From Methanolobus sp. (lineage in GTDB: Archaea; Halobacteriota; Methanosarcinia; Methanosarcinales; Methanosarcinaceae), in contig NZ_JAUXNK010000011.1 of the NCBI RefSeq assembly GCF_030682845.1, positions 1-49,790 of the forward strand: DNA of 49,790 nt, written 5' to 3'. Positions 16,669 through 26,400 of this stretch are shown here, piece by piece (positions within the stretch are counted from its first letter, which is position 1; every line of letters begins with the position of its first letter). A model generated the notes under the pieces. The model was not told the DNA's origin and made no database searches. It saw only the letters and a program-made list of their open reading frames with translations. The translations under genes were made by a program, and so were the position numbers.

Positions 16669-17098
16669 ATGAGGAAAGATAAAAAAGCCTTAAGCTGGAA
16701 ACACATTCCTGTAATACTTGCTTCTATATTCCTTTTTTTGTTTATAATATTTGAGGCTTCAGGCTTAATAACTCTTGGAAAAATTAATGTTCTTGTCCTG
16801 GAATCAGGTTCTTTTGCAGCAGCCATAATAATATTTTTTCTCATGAAGGAATACTAATTCTATCAAAAATGATTCCAATAGTGTCTGAGACTATGGCATG
16901 TTTTGCCGGGCTTACAGGAATCTCCTGGAGGAAATTCATTATCTTAAGTTTACTCGGAATAATCCCTGTTTCCGTGTATTATGCTTATGTTGGAAGGACC
17001 TCTGAAAATTTTCTGAGTGGCTACTCCCATTGTTTTTTGGGATTGCAATACCCATAGCAATCTGGAGCATACTAAAAAAATCCCGGAAAAATCCTTGA
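16669..17098 (+). pseudogene. DedA/TVP38 (VTT) membrane protein relic
   Basis: Pieces of one membrane protein lie in different frames. 16669-16857 encodes an N-terminal membrane helix after a basic start. 16869 onward encodes IPIVSETMACFAGLTGISWR, the typical end of the SNARE-associated/VTT domain, and a further frameshift near 17020 leads into a last helix LLPLFFGIAIPIAIW ending at the TGA at 17096. The middle of the domain is gone (about 190 residues expected). It is therefore a decayed gene. Confidence 0.6.
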
Positions 17099-17232
17099 AA
17101 TGATGGATAATAAGGACTTGCATATTAGAGACCTTGTAAATTTGTTGTTTAAGATTTCGGGACAGTTCAATGTGATTTTATCGGACCATATTTAGTAAGT
17201 TGGGTTGGTGCTTCAACTGCTAAATGCATAGT

Positions 17233-17886
17233 CTATCCAAATACACCTATAAGTGATTCTATGAACATGACAAATCGTGTGATATATCCCTCTGGCTCAT
17301 CAATATTTTCAAGGTAGTGATCATCAGTGGTTGTATAATTTGATATATTTTTATCATCAGTTGTACTGCCGGCATTATTCTCGGGCACCACAGAAGCAGC
17401 GTTATAATTAAGCTCTACTGTAGTGTTTGTAATGTTATCCTGGCTTATATAACCGTAATCAAAAAACTCATCACGGTTGTCTTTTAAAACAGTATATACT
17501 CTGACCACACCTGTTTCATTTGGGATGAAATGAAAATATGTACTACTTTCCCAGTACTTTGAGAATGAGCCGGGAAAATCCTCATAATAAGGAACTGTCA
17601 TGGTTCCATTTACGATCTCCAGTTCATATGTGATGTTTACCTGTGCTTCGTGTATCAAAAGTGTTTTGCCATCAATCTTATAATTAGTCATATGGGGCTG
17701 AACACTAAAACGCGGCGATGGCGAAAGAATAACTATCCCCCATCCAGGATTGTTCCTTGAGTAATTCACTGCATGGTCCACGCATACCCAGTCTTTCTTA
17801 TCTTCATTAAGTAAGTCCCAGCTGTTCCTGTAAGTATCGTAATCAACACCATTCTCACCAGAACCAGCACTTACAGGTGCTATCAT
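17233..17886 (-). CDS. Secreted protein, unknown; start codon uncertain
   Basis: The 217-residue frame from ATG 17886 begins inside the end of a signal peptide. In-frame DNA upstream (to about 17925) encodes KRGTIKITVLIVLLLMIAPVSA, a convincing secretion signal, but contains no ATG, GTG or TTG before a stop. The mature part has many N-x-S/T sites and a beta-rich character, with a C-terminal hydrophobic patch. An ATG at 17941 exists one frame off. Either a rare start codon is used or a single indel has broken the gene. Function unknown. Confidence 0.55.
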   Translation of the reverse strand: MIAPVSAGSGENGVDYDTYRNSWDLLNEDKKDWVCVDHAVNYSRNNPGWGIVILSPSPRFSVQPHMTNYKIDGKTLLIHEAQVNITYELEIVNGTMTVPYYEDFPGSFSKYWESSTYFHFIPNETGVVRVYTVLKDNRDEFFDYGYISQDNITNTTVELNYNAASVVPENNAGSTTDDKNISNYTTTDDHYLENIDEPEGYITRFVMFIESLIGVFG

Positions 17887-17953
17887 TAAAAGTAGTACTA
17901 TTAGAACCGTTATTTTTATTGTACCACGCTTCCAAATGCATTAATTCCTTTAT

Positions 17954-18565
17954 TTATAGTTTTAACTGAGTGTCTGTAACATGCTTCTCTTTGTAGGGAA
18001 ATTGCTTTTCAAAATCCTCCAGTTCCTCATTTTCTATTTTGAAAACCTTGTCCTCATTAAATTTACCAGAAATGCCCTTCAGGCTACCATCGTAGAGTTC
18101 CAATGCCATAAATGCATCAAGATCATCACCCCATGATGTCTGGATATTATATTCTTTAGCACTGACAAAGCCAAAACGATGATAATAGTCGGGATTTCCA
18201 AAAATGATAATACCCTTATAACCTAACTGCCTTGCTTTTTCGACAGAATGGTTCATTAATAAAGAACCAATCCCCTGCTTTTGATATGACGGCAATACTG
18301 CAAATGGACCCATGCATAGAACTTCAAATTCTTTATTATCCTCATTTATAATCTTAGCTTTTGAATAGATGATATTGCCGACGATTATATCCTTATCGCA
18401 TGCAACAAAATCCAATTCTTTTACAAATGCCGGTACCTTCCTTATTTTATGCACTAGGAGATGTTCATCACATCCTGGTTTGTATAAATCCCAGAATGCT
18501 TCTCTTGTCATGTATTCTACACTTTTGAAGTCCTTTTCTTCTTCTAATCTGATAGAAATGCTCAT
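17954..18565 (-). CDS. GNAT family N-acetyltransferase
   Basis: 203 residues. The acetyl-CoA binding motif is GPFAVLPSYQKQGIGSLLM (Q-x-x-G-I-G), followed by a helix with EKARQLGYKGIIIFGNPDYYHRFGF, typical of the YhbS-like N-acetyltransferase subgroup. The extra C-terminal 50 residues also fit that subgroup. Acceptor substrate unknown. Single gene. Confidence 0.88.
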   Translation of the reverse strand: MSISIRLEEEKDFKSVEYMTREAFWDLYKPGCDEHLLVHKIRKVPAFVKELDFVACDKDIIVGNIIYSKAKIINEDNKEFEVLCMGPFAVLPSYQKQGIGSLLMNHSVEKARQLGYKGIIIFGNPDYYHRFGFVSAKEYNIQTSWGDDLDAFMALELYDGSLKGISGKFNEDKVFKIENEELEDFEKQFPYKEKHVTDTQLKL

Positions 18566-18870
18566 TGTCGTCCTCTCTTCCTATCGGTTGCATGATTTTA
18601 GATCAAAATATTTAAGGCCTGGCAACTTCCAAATAAAAATTTAGAGAAGAGTAGCTAGTTTCCGTATATATCTCTTTTGCTAGTGGGATTATCAAAACCC
18701 CATCTATAAGCACTTAGTACCTTTCCTGTTGAAATGGGTTCAGTGTTAAGTTACAGTATTAAGTATCCTGAGAATCTATTATCTACTACAATGAGAAATT
18801 ATGGCGGGAAACTGCTTCAAAGTCAATTGCAAAACTGAATGAACAGGGTATCATGAGAAAGGTGGCAAAT

Positions 18871-20175
18871 ATGGGTCATATCAGGGATTATACCAGTGAT
18901 TTTTTTGGATTTATGAAAAAAGCAACAACATCCGTTCAGACGGTGGATTCCATAAGAGAACGTCTGGAAGCTGAAGGTTTCATGGAATTGGAAATGAATG
19001 ACCCATGGACCTTGAATGCGTCGGGGAAATACTATCTGGCCCCATATCCTTCCATGCTGGTGGGCTTTACTATCGGAAGCGGTCAATTTCCGGCAAAAGG
19101 GGTGAAGATGATTGCTGCTCATACGGATAATCCAGGATTCAGGATAAAACCCAATCCGGAGGTAAGCAGTGAAGGAATGCTGACGCTGAATGTGGAACGT
19201 TACGGCGGGCCTATCCTGAACACATGGTTCGATCGTCCGTTATCCATTGCAGGAAGAATAGCTGTGAAATCGGATGAGGTTCTAAAGCCCAAAGTGATTC
19301 ATCTGGATTTCCAAAGACCTTTACTTATCATCCCTAATCTGGCCATCCATATGAACCGCGACGTCAATAAAGGTGTGGAGATTAAGGTTCAAAAAGAAAT
19401 GCAACCTCTCCTGACCCAGTTGATAGAAGACGAGATCAGAGATAATTATCTGCTGGATCTGGTTGCGGAGGAGGCCGGGGTCAATAGTGAAGATATTCTG
19501 GACATGGACCTGAGCGTCTATTGTTGTGAAGAAGGTATGCTGGTGGGCTCAAAAAAGGAATTCATCTCCTGTCCGAGGATCGACGACCTGTCCATGGTGT
19601 ATGCTGCTATGGAAGCTCTTGTAGAGTCAAAGCATAAGGACGGAATCAATATGGTGGCATTCATGGATAATGAGGAGATTGGCTCTATGACCAGACAGGG
19701 TGCTGACTCCATGATGCTGAGCAATATTCTGGAGAGGATCCGCATGGGAACGTTGGGAAAGGAACAACAACCCAATCATCAGGCAATGAACTTCTTTGTG
19801 ATCTCGGCTGACTGTGCCCATGGATTGCATCCCAATTACGGTGAAAAGAGCGATATCACCAACAAGCCTGTGATGAACAAGGGGATGGCTATTAAGAGTA
19901 GTTGTAATAGGTCCTATGCATCGGAAGTGGAGACCATTGCAGCTTTTCAGCAGCTGTGTGAGAGAGCCGGTGTGAAATATCAAAAGTTCGTGAACCATTC
20001 AGACCAACCCGGAGGAACGACCCTGGGTCCTTTGCTTAGCAAATATGTGCCTGTTCATGTGGTGGATGCAGGAGTGCCGATGCTGGCAATGCATTCAGCC
20101 AGGGAGCTGATGGGCAAACAGGACTTCCTGGATTCCCTCGATATATTCAGGACCTTTTTCCAATTGGAGGAGTGA
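18871..20175 (+). CDS. M18 family aminopeptidase
   Basis: Zinc aminopeptidase of 434 residues acting on N-terminal acidic or other residues, forming large oligomers in the cytoplasm. Metal ligands are in AAHTDNPGFRIKP (H-x-D), DNEEIGSMTRQG (EE) and DCAHGLHPNY; the C-terminal ligand His is in MLAMHSARE. Length matches the family. ATG 18871 is preferred because AGGTGG lies before it; 18853 is an in-frame alternative. Confidence 0.92.
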   Translation: MGHIRDYTSDFFGFMKKATTSVQTVDSIRERLEAEGFMELEMNDPWTLNASGKYYLAPYPSMLVGFTIGSGQFPAKGVKMIAAHTDNPGFRIKPNPEVSSEGMLTLNVERYGGPILNTWFDRPLSIAGRIAVKSDEVLKPKVIHLDFQRPLLIIPNLAIHMNRDVNKGVEIKVQKEMQPLLTQLIEDEIRDNYLLDLVAEEAGVNSEDILDMDLSVYCCEEGMLVGSKKEFISCPRIDDLSMVYAAMEALVESKHKDGINMVAFMDNEEIGSMTRQGADSMMLSNILERIRMGTLGKEQQPNHQAMNFFVISADCAHGLHPNYGEKSDITNKPVMNKGMAIKSSCNRSYASEVETIAAFQQLCERAGVKYQKFVNHSDQPGGTTLGPLLSKYVPVHVVDAGVPMLAMHSARELMGKQDFLDSLDIFRTFFQLEE

Positions 20176-20569
20176 TACATACTTTCAAAAATACGAAAGC
20201 AGGCTCTAAAGCAGTGTAAGAATTTCTGTATATTGGTAAGAGACACATAATCAATATGTTTGAGCGAAATATTCTTAATTGCAATTCGTTTAGAGAATGC
20301 GCTATAAATGAAGAAATCATTGCTTGATGTGTTGTTTGCATCAGAGAAGAGAAAGGGAATTCTCTTGCTGCTTTAGGATAGAAGCAACAATGTGAATAAG
20401 CAAGAAATTTTACATTTGTTCGTTTTAATTCCTTATCCCTTCCACATAAAATTTTAGCCTTCGTCAGGTATCTGATATCCCAAGCTTGACAGTTTTCACT
20501 CCTTGGTTTTACTATCTTCATTCCATATATGCCATCATCGGGGTTAATGGTTTCAATAGACATGTTCAT
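20147..20569 (-). CDS. Possible hypothetical ORF
   Basis: An open frame of 140 codons with an ATG preceded by GGGAG. It fills a stretch of about 350 bases between the aminopeptidase and the EamA relic and has no other gene on it. The translation has several Cys residues (WDIRYLTKAKILCGRD, SHCCFYPKA) but no recognised domain. It may be a relic or chance frame. Confidence 0.25.
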   Translation of the reverse strand: MNMSIETINPDDGIYGMKIVKPRSENCQAWDIRYLTKAKILCGRDKELKRTNVKFLAYSHCCFYPKAAREFPFSSLMQTTHQAMISSFIAHSLNELQLRIFRSNILIMCLLPIYRNSYTALEPAFVFLKVCITPPIGKRS

Positions 20570-20909
20570 TGTCTCCCGTGATTTAACACTTACTGGCACT
20601 GTATTCCTTTTTCCTTTCCTGGTCCTGAGGGTAGGGGACCTGAGGATGGACATATTCTCTCAGCACGACATGCTGGTGGTCATTGCCACTATGATCTACC
20701 TGGGAGTATTCTGCTCTGCACTGGGATTCCTTTTCTGGAACAGGGCGATACACCTGGCAGGGACCTCTACCATAACCAATGGTATCTATATGATCCCGCT
20801 TGTAACAATCATAGGGGATAGTCTGATCCTTGGAAATGCACCGAATATCTATGTAATGATAGGGGCAGCACTTGTACTGGCGGGTATCTATCTTTCCGAA
20901 CGGGGCTGA
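20529..20909 (+). pseudogene. EamA/DMT transporter, C-terminal relic
   Basis: About 110 residues matching the second EamA repeat: TGTVFLFPFL, then YLGVFCSALGFLFWNRAI, then TNGIYMIPLVTIIGDSLILGN, ending with a last helix and GIYLSERG. Full-length proteins have about 290 residues and ten helices; the first six helices are missing. The sequence before about 20575 does not encode the missing part, so this is a 5'-truncated gene. Confidence 0.7.
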
Positions 20910-21147
20910 AAAGTGATATCTATAAATATTTTATTGATACTTGTGGAGTATATACTCTTTGGAAATTAGGATTAACCTCTCCCATTGTTATTGTCACAGC
21001 TAGGCTATAATTGGGCTGGCTATAACTGGGCTCTTAATTGTCTGCTCCGAGTCTGGCTGTGCAGTACATGAGCAAAAGTAAAAGAACTGATGCACAGATT
21101 AATGGTACTCTATCGATAAGTTATGAATCATGGAAGTGAGCAAAATG

Positions 21148-21405
21148 AGTGAATACGAATTTAGCGACGTTGAAAGAAAAGCTCTGGATAATTGGATAAT
21201 ATCAAATATACTCCCGCAAAAAGCACCTGATAAAAACTACACCAGCTATGCGCTTAAAATTCTGTTCGAACAGTCAAAGGATGGTTTCTTTATCACTAAC
21301 AAGCAGTTCAAAGAAGCGATGGTCAGATGCAACTTCGTACCCGTGAACAAAAATAAGTTGAATTGGGATTTCCGGGTTTCCCTGAAATCTCCCGGGTCGA
21401 AATAA
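21148..21405 (+). CDS. Small hypothetical protein
   Basis: Not recognised. 85 residues, charged, helix-rich, with a possible wing-like C-terminus (KLNWDFRVSLKSPG). ATG 21148 has GGAAGTGA seven bases upstream; ATG 21130 is in frame but lacks a site. A tiny minus-strand ORF ends two bases after its stop codon. Confidence 0.55.
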   Translation, partial: SEYEFSDVERKALDNWIISNILPQKAPDKNYTSYALKILFEQSKDGFFITNKQFKEAMVRCNFVPVNKNKLNWDFRVSLKSPGSK

Positions 21406-21406
21406 T

Positions 21407-21508
21407 CTAAGAAAGGCTAACATCACATTTTGTTCTTGCAGCACTCTGCACCTTTCCGTTCAGTCTTGTGCCTGCGCAAATGAATATCTGATTTTCCGTT
21501 TTTTTCAT
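21407..21508 (-). CDS. Small ORF, 33 residues, strong ribosome binding site
   Basis: ATG at 21508 follows AAGGAGGAAG with a 3-base gap, an unusually complete Shine-Dalgarno sequence. The product contains two Cys (IFICAGTRLNGK and RTKCDVS). The first stretch resembles the start of thioredoxin-like [2Fe-2S] ferredoxins, but the protein ends far too early. It could be a genuine miniprotein or a truncated gene. Confidence 0.4.
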   Translation of the reverse strand: MKKTENQIFICAGTRLNGKVQSAARTKCDVSLS

Positions 21509-21804
21509 GAACTTCCTCCTTAATATGTGTTTTGGGATATGTCTTTAATCTGAAGACAAGCATAAGAAATCCTGTTTTTTAAACAATAATGTTTAAAACT
21601 TTGTATAAATGGTCTTTATCAAAAATGTCAGAACCAAATTTGTTCGGTATCGTGCTTTCGAAGATAAGGAATGCGGGATGAAGATAAGAAAAGTCCGTTA
21701 AAGGCAATTCTGATAAGCCCGTTTATGTGTAAAATCTGCTACAGGACTTATTTATGGTATGATGTCTGGAAACGGTCATATAGTTGTTCATTTGATTATT
21801 TGTC

Positions 21805-22380
21805 ATGCACGGAAAAGGAAGGTTTAGCGATGTACCTTTTTTTGAAACTGTTCAGGAAATACTTTCACACTATTCATGCCCATCTACATGTCCTGCGATC
21901 TGCTGCAAAATAGCAGATATCAATCTGGATGAAAAAGATATGAGAATATTAAGGCAGGCATCAAAAGATGAGGCCGACAGGATCGAATCCTATAATGAGG
22001 ACGAAGAGCCTCTTTACAAAATGCATCCTCCCTGCCCCTTTTTAAGATCTGATAGATGCGGCGTATATGGCATGAGACCAACTATGTGCCGATTGTTCCC
22101 GTTCAACATCAGCACCATGCCGGATGCCTTGCTTCTGTTTCCATGCGATATGGCAGCAAGCATGTTCAAAGATTATGTTGAATATTACAATATGCTAAAG
22201 AACCCCGTTCATGCAAAAACTATCGATGCCTTTAAACAGTCGCATCGTTCTTTTGCCATCAGGCTTAATGAGGGCCTGCCTATTCAGATGTTAGTCATTA
22301 AAATCGATGAGTTGTTACCTTTTAAAGAATATCTCGGATCAAGGCGCGTTCATTCTTGTTCAGACAATATCCCCTTGTAG
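21805..22380 (+). CDS. YkgJ family cysteine cluster protein
   Basis: 191 residues with the YkgJ (UPF0153) cysteine pattern: C25, C29, C33 and C34 in SCPSTCPAICC, then PPCPF, DRCGVYGMRPTMCRLFPF. These Cys likely bind a metal or Fe-S cluster. Length agrees with archaeal members. Function of the family is unknown. ATG 21805 is the first start that keeps the cysteine domain whole. Confidence 0.85.
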   Translation: MHGKGRFSDVPFFETVQEILSHYSCPSTCPAICCKIADINLDEKDMRILRQASKDEADRIESYNEDEEPLYKMHPPCPFLRSDRCGVYGMRPTMCRLFPFNISTMPDALLLFPCDMAASMFKDYVEYYNMLKNPVHAKTIDAFKQSHRSFAIRLNEGLPIQMLVIKIDELLPFKEYLGSRRVHSCSDNIPL

Positions 22381-22543
22381 CCCGGATAAAATTAAGTGTG
22401 CGATTTGCAGGAGAATGAGGATGTTATTGACTGAAATATGGAATTATGAAGACTGAAAGATATTCTCTCAGGTCAAAGCTTTCAGGAGCACAGAGGCAAC
22501 TGAAAGTTTAATTAATGGATGGCTGCTCTTATGTGCCCCGATG

Positions 22544-22801
22544 TCATCGATCCAGAATGGATTCGTTAATCGCTGCAATCAGTCCATCCGGCTCCTCTTC
22601 TGAAATAAAGTGGCCTGCATCTTTAAATCTGATGACTTTTGCATCCGGGAATGCTCCTGTCCATCGATCCAGTTCCTTTTCCCTGAAGGCGATATCCTTC
22701 ATGCCCCAGGCTATCAGTACATTTTTATCCCACCCTGAACTTGGATTCATAGAATCATCTACGCCTGTAAAGATCACTACCAATAAGGCAGGACATGCCA
22801 A
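22544..22801 (-). pseudogene. Alpha/beta hydrolase, C-terminal relic
   Basis: The last 85 residues resemble haloalkane dehalogenase-like hydrolases: NVLIAWGMKDIAF with the acid residue region, then FPDAKVIRFKDAGHFISEEEP with the catalytic His. The nucleophile and N-terminal two thirds are absent, and the IS1 element begins 90 bases further upstream. The gene was probably cut by a rearrangement around that insertion. Confidence 0.65.
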
Positions 22802-22906
22802 GAATTACTACATTCAAAAAAAGAGGCATTGATGCCTTGCCAACCTTAACAGACGGATGCGAACTTCTCTTTGATTATTACTTGAAATATTGGTCGTGTC
22901 CCTAAG

Positions 22907-24024
22907 TTATTGAATCGGAACTCTGAAAGTTAACAATTCTTTTAAACTCCATATGTGGTCAGTTATGTTTTCTGCCATTGCAGGAGTTCGTTGCAACCAT
23001 TTTCTATGTTGTGAATCAACTTTAAGTTTTAGAGAATTGTGAGGCTTAATAAAATTGTACCATGCTTGGAAGAAATCAAGGGCTTTCTGATGCATTATCA
23101 TTGTTTTGCTGAAATTGACACCTTTTCTTATGAACCTGGCAAGGCAGGTTCTAATTGTGAGGTTTATTCTCTCTACATAGGATGTACCAATATAGTCTTC
23201 AGAACAAGCCCCAAGCATCTCAAAGATTTCATCAGCATTGCCGAAAACAATACTAGAAACTGTGCTAACCACATAGCCTTTTACTTTTTTCTTATACACT
23301 TTGATATATTTTAGGTCTTCAGCTGGAATCAGTTTTGGTAATGGTTTTCTTCCAATTCCTTTGTATTCTGGCAGTTCTATCTGACCGTAGACATTAACGA
23401 GTCCTTCTTCAAAAGCATCCCAGTCATCTGAAACGAATACAGGAACAGGAGAAGATGCTTCACGCATCTTCTCTATCTCTGCAAACAATTCAATTGCATC
23501 CTTAGCACTACGTTTTCCCTCATGATGGAAAAGAAACAGTCTTATATCACTTTTAATTGCAGTAAGTGAGTACACGCTACCATACTCTTGAGAATCTTCT
23601 TCTGTCACGTTCTTTTGCTTTTTTTTATATATGACCAGATTTCATCAACTTCTACCTTATCAAGGTTCAGATCTTTGAGGAAGTAAGATGTAACTTCTTT
23701 AGCATGAGCTCCCGCAACCTCAACCCATCTGCGAATTGTGTCTTTATCGTGATTATTAGCTCTTGCAACTCCACGAATACTTCCTTTTTCAGGAATCATG
23801 GCCAATGTCCTTAGAACTTCTTCCTGAGGAGTATCCAGCTCAAAAAAAACTGTACCTCTTGTTTCACTAAAACAATGCTTACATGTTCTGCATTTGAGAA
23901 GTGCGTGATTACTCTTGCCGTATCTTTCTTTAAGTACTATGTTTCCTTGATTTTTTAGTCCATAATCAGGACAATCAATATTTAAGCAGCAAAATTCTAA
24001 TAAATCTATTTCGGAAGTGATTTC
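22907..24024 (-). CDS. IS1-family transposase in two frames (possible programmed -1 frameshift)
   Basis: The N-terminal part (frame to 23605) encodes a zinc finger of the form C-x4-C...C-x2-C, YGKSNHALLKCRTCKHCFSE, then a helix-turn-helix (DKDTIRRWVEVAG) and VEVDEIWSYIKK with the first DDE aspartate. The second part, from about 23608, continues as KNVTEEDSQEYGSVY and carries DDWDAFEEGL and the late Glu region YVERINLTIR. The frames meet at a run of eight A on the coding strand (complement of 23619-23626), as in IS1 InsA-InsB'. No standard start codon exists in frame before TTG 23805, and a G10 tract precedes the coding region. Confidence 0.8.
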
Positions 24025-24025
24025 T

Positions 24026-24035
24026 CCCCCCCCCC
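24026..24035 (-). repeat. Homopolymer tract G10 (coding strand) upstream of IS1 transposase
   Basis: Ten C on the plus strand. A comparable C11 tract lies upstream of the transposase of the second IS at 30028-30038. In both cases the G-run is on the transposase coding strand, just before or at its 5' end. It could vary in length or be an assembly weakness. Confidence 0.6.
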
Positions 24036-24130
24036 TTAAAAATTGGTTTACAGGTATATAAATAGGAAAGAACTCAATTACTCACGGACACGGCCAAAAA
24101 TTCGAAGATAACTATATCCCAAAAACCTTA

Positions 24131-24214
24131 TGCGAGGGGAGGGATTTGAACCCTCGAAATCCTTCGATACTGGATCTTAAGTCCAGCGCCTTTGACCAGC
24201 TGGGCAACCCTCGC
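24131..24214 (-). tRNA. tRNA-Leu (UAA)
   Basis: 84 nt on the minus strand. Acceptor stem GCGAGGG/CCCUCGC-type pairing with discriminator A, a long class II variable arm (AUCGAAGGAU), T arm GAGGGUUCAAAUCCCUC and anticodon loop CUUAAGA with UAA. CCA is not encoded. Confidence 0.93.
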
Positions 24215-24299
24215 GTGATGAAAAGAACAGAGTTACTGGCCTTTGGGAATTGTAAGCCACTAATAAGAGTTAAGTTATTTAACCCTTATTCTAGTAAGT

Positions 24300-25076
24300 A
24301 TGAAGATAACATTTCTTGGAACAGGTGTCGGGATTCCGCAGATGGGGAGAGTGCAGTCAGGGCTAATCATGGAAATTAGCGGCAGGCCGGTGCTTTTCGA
24401 TTGCGGCTGCGGGGTCCTGGGGAGGATCGTGGAGGCGGGGTATGGGCATACGGACATCAATACTGTCGTGCTGACGCACCTGCATCTTGACCATGCGGGG
24501 GATTTGCTGGCACTGCTCAAGGCCAGGTGGCTCTCGGGCGCGGCGGATTCGGTGCATATATACGGGCCTCAGGGGACGCAGGAGTGGTTCGGGAAGGTCA
24601 TGGAATCCTACGACTATCTCCGGGGCAGGTTTGAGGTGGAGATAACCGAGCTCAGCGGCGGGGAGGCATTCTCTCCCGAAGGTGTTGACGGGGAGGCCGG
24701 GGACGACTGCGTGATCACATGCACGCCCACGGTTCACAACGTCCCGTCACTGGCCTACCGGGTGGAGAGCAGCAGCAAGGCGGTAGTCTACACAGGCGAC
24801 ACAGAGCCATCGGAGATGCTCTTCAGGTTTGCAGAGGGTGCTGACGCACTTATTCATGAATGCTCTTTCCCGCTGGGCTTTGAGACAACCAACCATACCA
24901 CGCCGGACATGCTCACCGGCATGATGCAAAAATACCCTCTTGAAGTCAGGCATCTCTACCTTGTGCATCTCTACCCCCACATGCAGGGGCATGAAGCGGA
25001 AGCCGTGGAACACATCATGCGCTACTTCAAAGGTAACATCACCATCGCTTCGGACCTGATGAAGATCGAGGTATAG
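24300..25076 (+). CDS. MBL-fold metallo-hydrolase (RNase Z-like)
   Basis: 258-residue metallo-beta-lactamase fold enzyme with two-zinc motif THLHLDH (H60, H62, D64, H65), a VHNVPSLAYR stretch with further His, and TGDTEPSE supplying the bridging Asp. It resembles ribonuclease Z/arylsulfatase-like MBL proteins but is shorter and lacks the exosite arm, so tRNA processing is not assured even though tRNA-Leu is adjacent. TTATTTAACC lies 25 bp before the ATG, so the mRNA is probably leaderless. GC content is visibly higher than its neighbours. Confidence 0.85.
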   Translation: MKITFLGTGVGIPQMGRVQSGLIMEISGRPVLFDCGCGVLGRIVEAGYGHTDINTVVLTHLHLDHAGDLLALLKARWLSGAADSVHIYGPQGTQEWFGKVMESYDYLRGRFEVEITELSGGEAFSPEGVDGEAGDDCVITCTPTVHNVPSLAYRVESSSKAVVYTGDTEPSEMLFRFAEGADALIHECSFPLGFETTNHTTPDMLTGMMQKYPLEVRHLYLVHLYPHMQGHEAEAVEHIMRYFKGNITIASDLMKIEV

Positions 25077-25214
25077 TCATCAAGCAGCAGTCCTTAAATC
25101 TATACAGTCTTTTACGGGACCTGTGTATCAGCACTGCTGCCCAATGATTTAATGTTTTCAGTTTTAAGGCCTACCGGTAAAAAAAGTATGATGGGGTCTT
25201 GGCACAGGCATTTA

Positions 25215-25757
25215 CTACAGCTTTCCCAGCATTTCAAGGACAGCCTCACCAAATTCTTCCGCAGCCTTTGGTCCGGCAGCTGTCACCACATTATCCGTGA
25301 CGACAACATCCTCATCCTCATAAGAAGCGCCCCCCTTCTCAAGTTCCTTAATGCATGCTGAGTCCTTGAACACTGTAGCCCTCCTGTCCTCAAGCACGCC
25401 TGCCCTTGCAAGCACCACAGGAGAGATGCATATGGCTGCAACGACCTTTTCATGCTCATAGGCATCCTTGACGAGCTTATGCAATTTCTTATTGGACCAG
25501 AGGTATTCCCTTGAACCACCGCCGCCTGCAATTACCACAGCATCGAATTCTGCTACATTGGCATTGTCAATACTTATATCGGGTCTCACTTTCCTGCCAA
25601 GGGTCCCAACGGCCTCATCCGTGCTGTTGCTTGCGACTGTTATGTCCACTCCTGCATCCTCAAAGATCTCTCTGGGTTCAAAGAACTCCTCGTCCCTGAA
25701 ATTATTTTGTGCTATGATCATTAGTATTTTCTTGTCCGCTAGATCTGATCCTTTCAT
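25215..25757 (-). CDS. DJ-1/PfpI family protein
   Basis: 180 residues of class I glutamine amidotransferase-like fold. The nucleophile elbow AAICISPVVL places Cys110, with Glu24 (NNFRDEEFFEP) as partner. Such proteins act as deglycases, proteases or oxidative stress sensors; the exact role cannot be told. Ribosome binding site GTGAT precedes the ATG weakly. Confidence 0.88.
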   Translation of the reverse strand: MKGSDLADKKILMIIAQNNFRDEEFFEPREIFEDAGVDITVASNSTDEAVGTLGRKVRPDISIDNANVAEFDAVVIAGGGGSREYLWSNKKLHKLVKDAYEHEKVVAAICISPVVLARAGVLEDRRATVFKDSACIKELEKGGASYEDEDVVVTDNVVTAAGPKAAEEFGEAVLEMLGKL

Positions 25758-26103
25758 ATTATCACTCTAAATATCATCTTAAACTGATTGTGAAACCGGC
25801 TGTTGTAGAATATAATCACAATTATTTCTTTTTCGCCTCCGCTTTATACAACAGCAGCCATTACTATAGTCATCACGAAATAGATTTTATTTCCAGGTAC
25901 TTATACTTGACTACATCCATCTAATCATAAGCACCCATTCCTCAGGTATTCCAATACGATAAAAGTTTTACGATAGGATTAGAAGCAGTTTTCTTGATAT
26001 ATCCTGCATTTTTTATTTTACAACTAATCGCCCTTATTGAGTCGGAACGATTTCCTTACGCCTGACTCACAATTTGTAATGATCTTTTTTTCAGGAGACT
26101 TAC

Positions 26104-26400
26104 ATTCCACTCCTCAGGAACCCTGCTGGAAGCAATACTGAGGGAAATACTACAAAGACTTCTGCTTCGGTCCAGGAGCAAACAGCCTCAATGAATGAAT
26201 TTTCAAGGTCTGCCCAGGAGCTGGCAGACATAGCATCGGATATGCAGAATGTAGTGTCTAAGTTCAGTTTGGATACAAATAAGAGTAAAGATGGAAACGC
26301 CAGAAAAGAAAGCGTGAATAAGAGCGAAGCAGCAGTTGCTGCAAAACACCAACAAGACAAAGAACAGACTCTAAGAGGATGCAGGTATGAGAAAGAATAA
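26104..26400 (+). pseudogene. Methyl-accepting chemotaxis protein, C-terminal relic
   Basis: The last 70 residues or so match the end of chemoreceptor signalling domains: SASVQEQTASMNEF, then SAQELADIASDMQNVVSKF, then a polar tail. The frame opens near 26104 with a Gly/Ser/Thr-rich linker, but the sensor, membrane helices and hairpin tip are missing. It is a 5'-truncated remnant. Confidence 0.65.

Larger units (their letters stand above)
22892..24095 (-). mobile_element. IS1-family insertion sequence
   Basis: About 1204 bp. Terminal inverted repeats are visible: left end GGTCGTGTCCCTAAGTTATT (22892 on), right end read inward GGCCGTGTCCGTGAGTAATT (from 24095), 16 of 20 identical. Inside lies an IS1-type transposase on the minus strand. 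No exact 8-9 bp target duplication is seen at the two borders, which suggests age or recombination. The right end lies 36 bp from tRNA-Leu. Confidence 0.85.
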
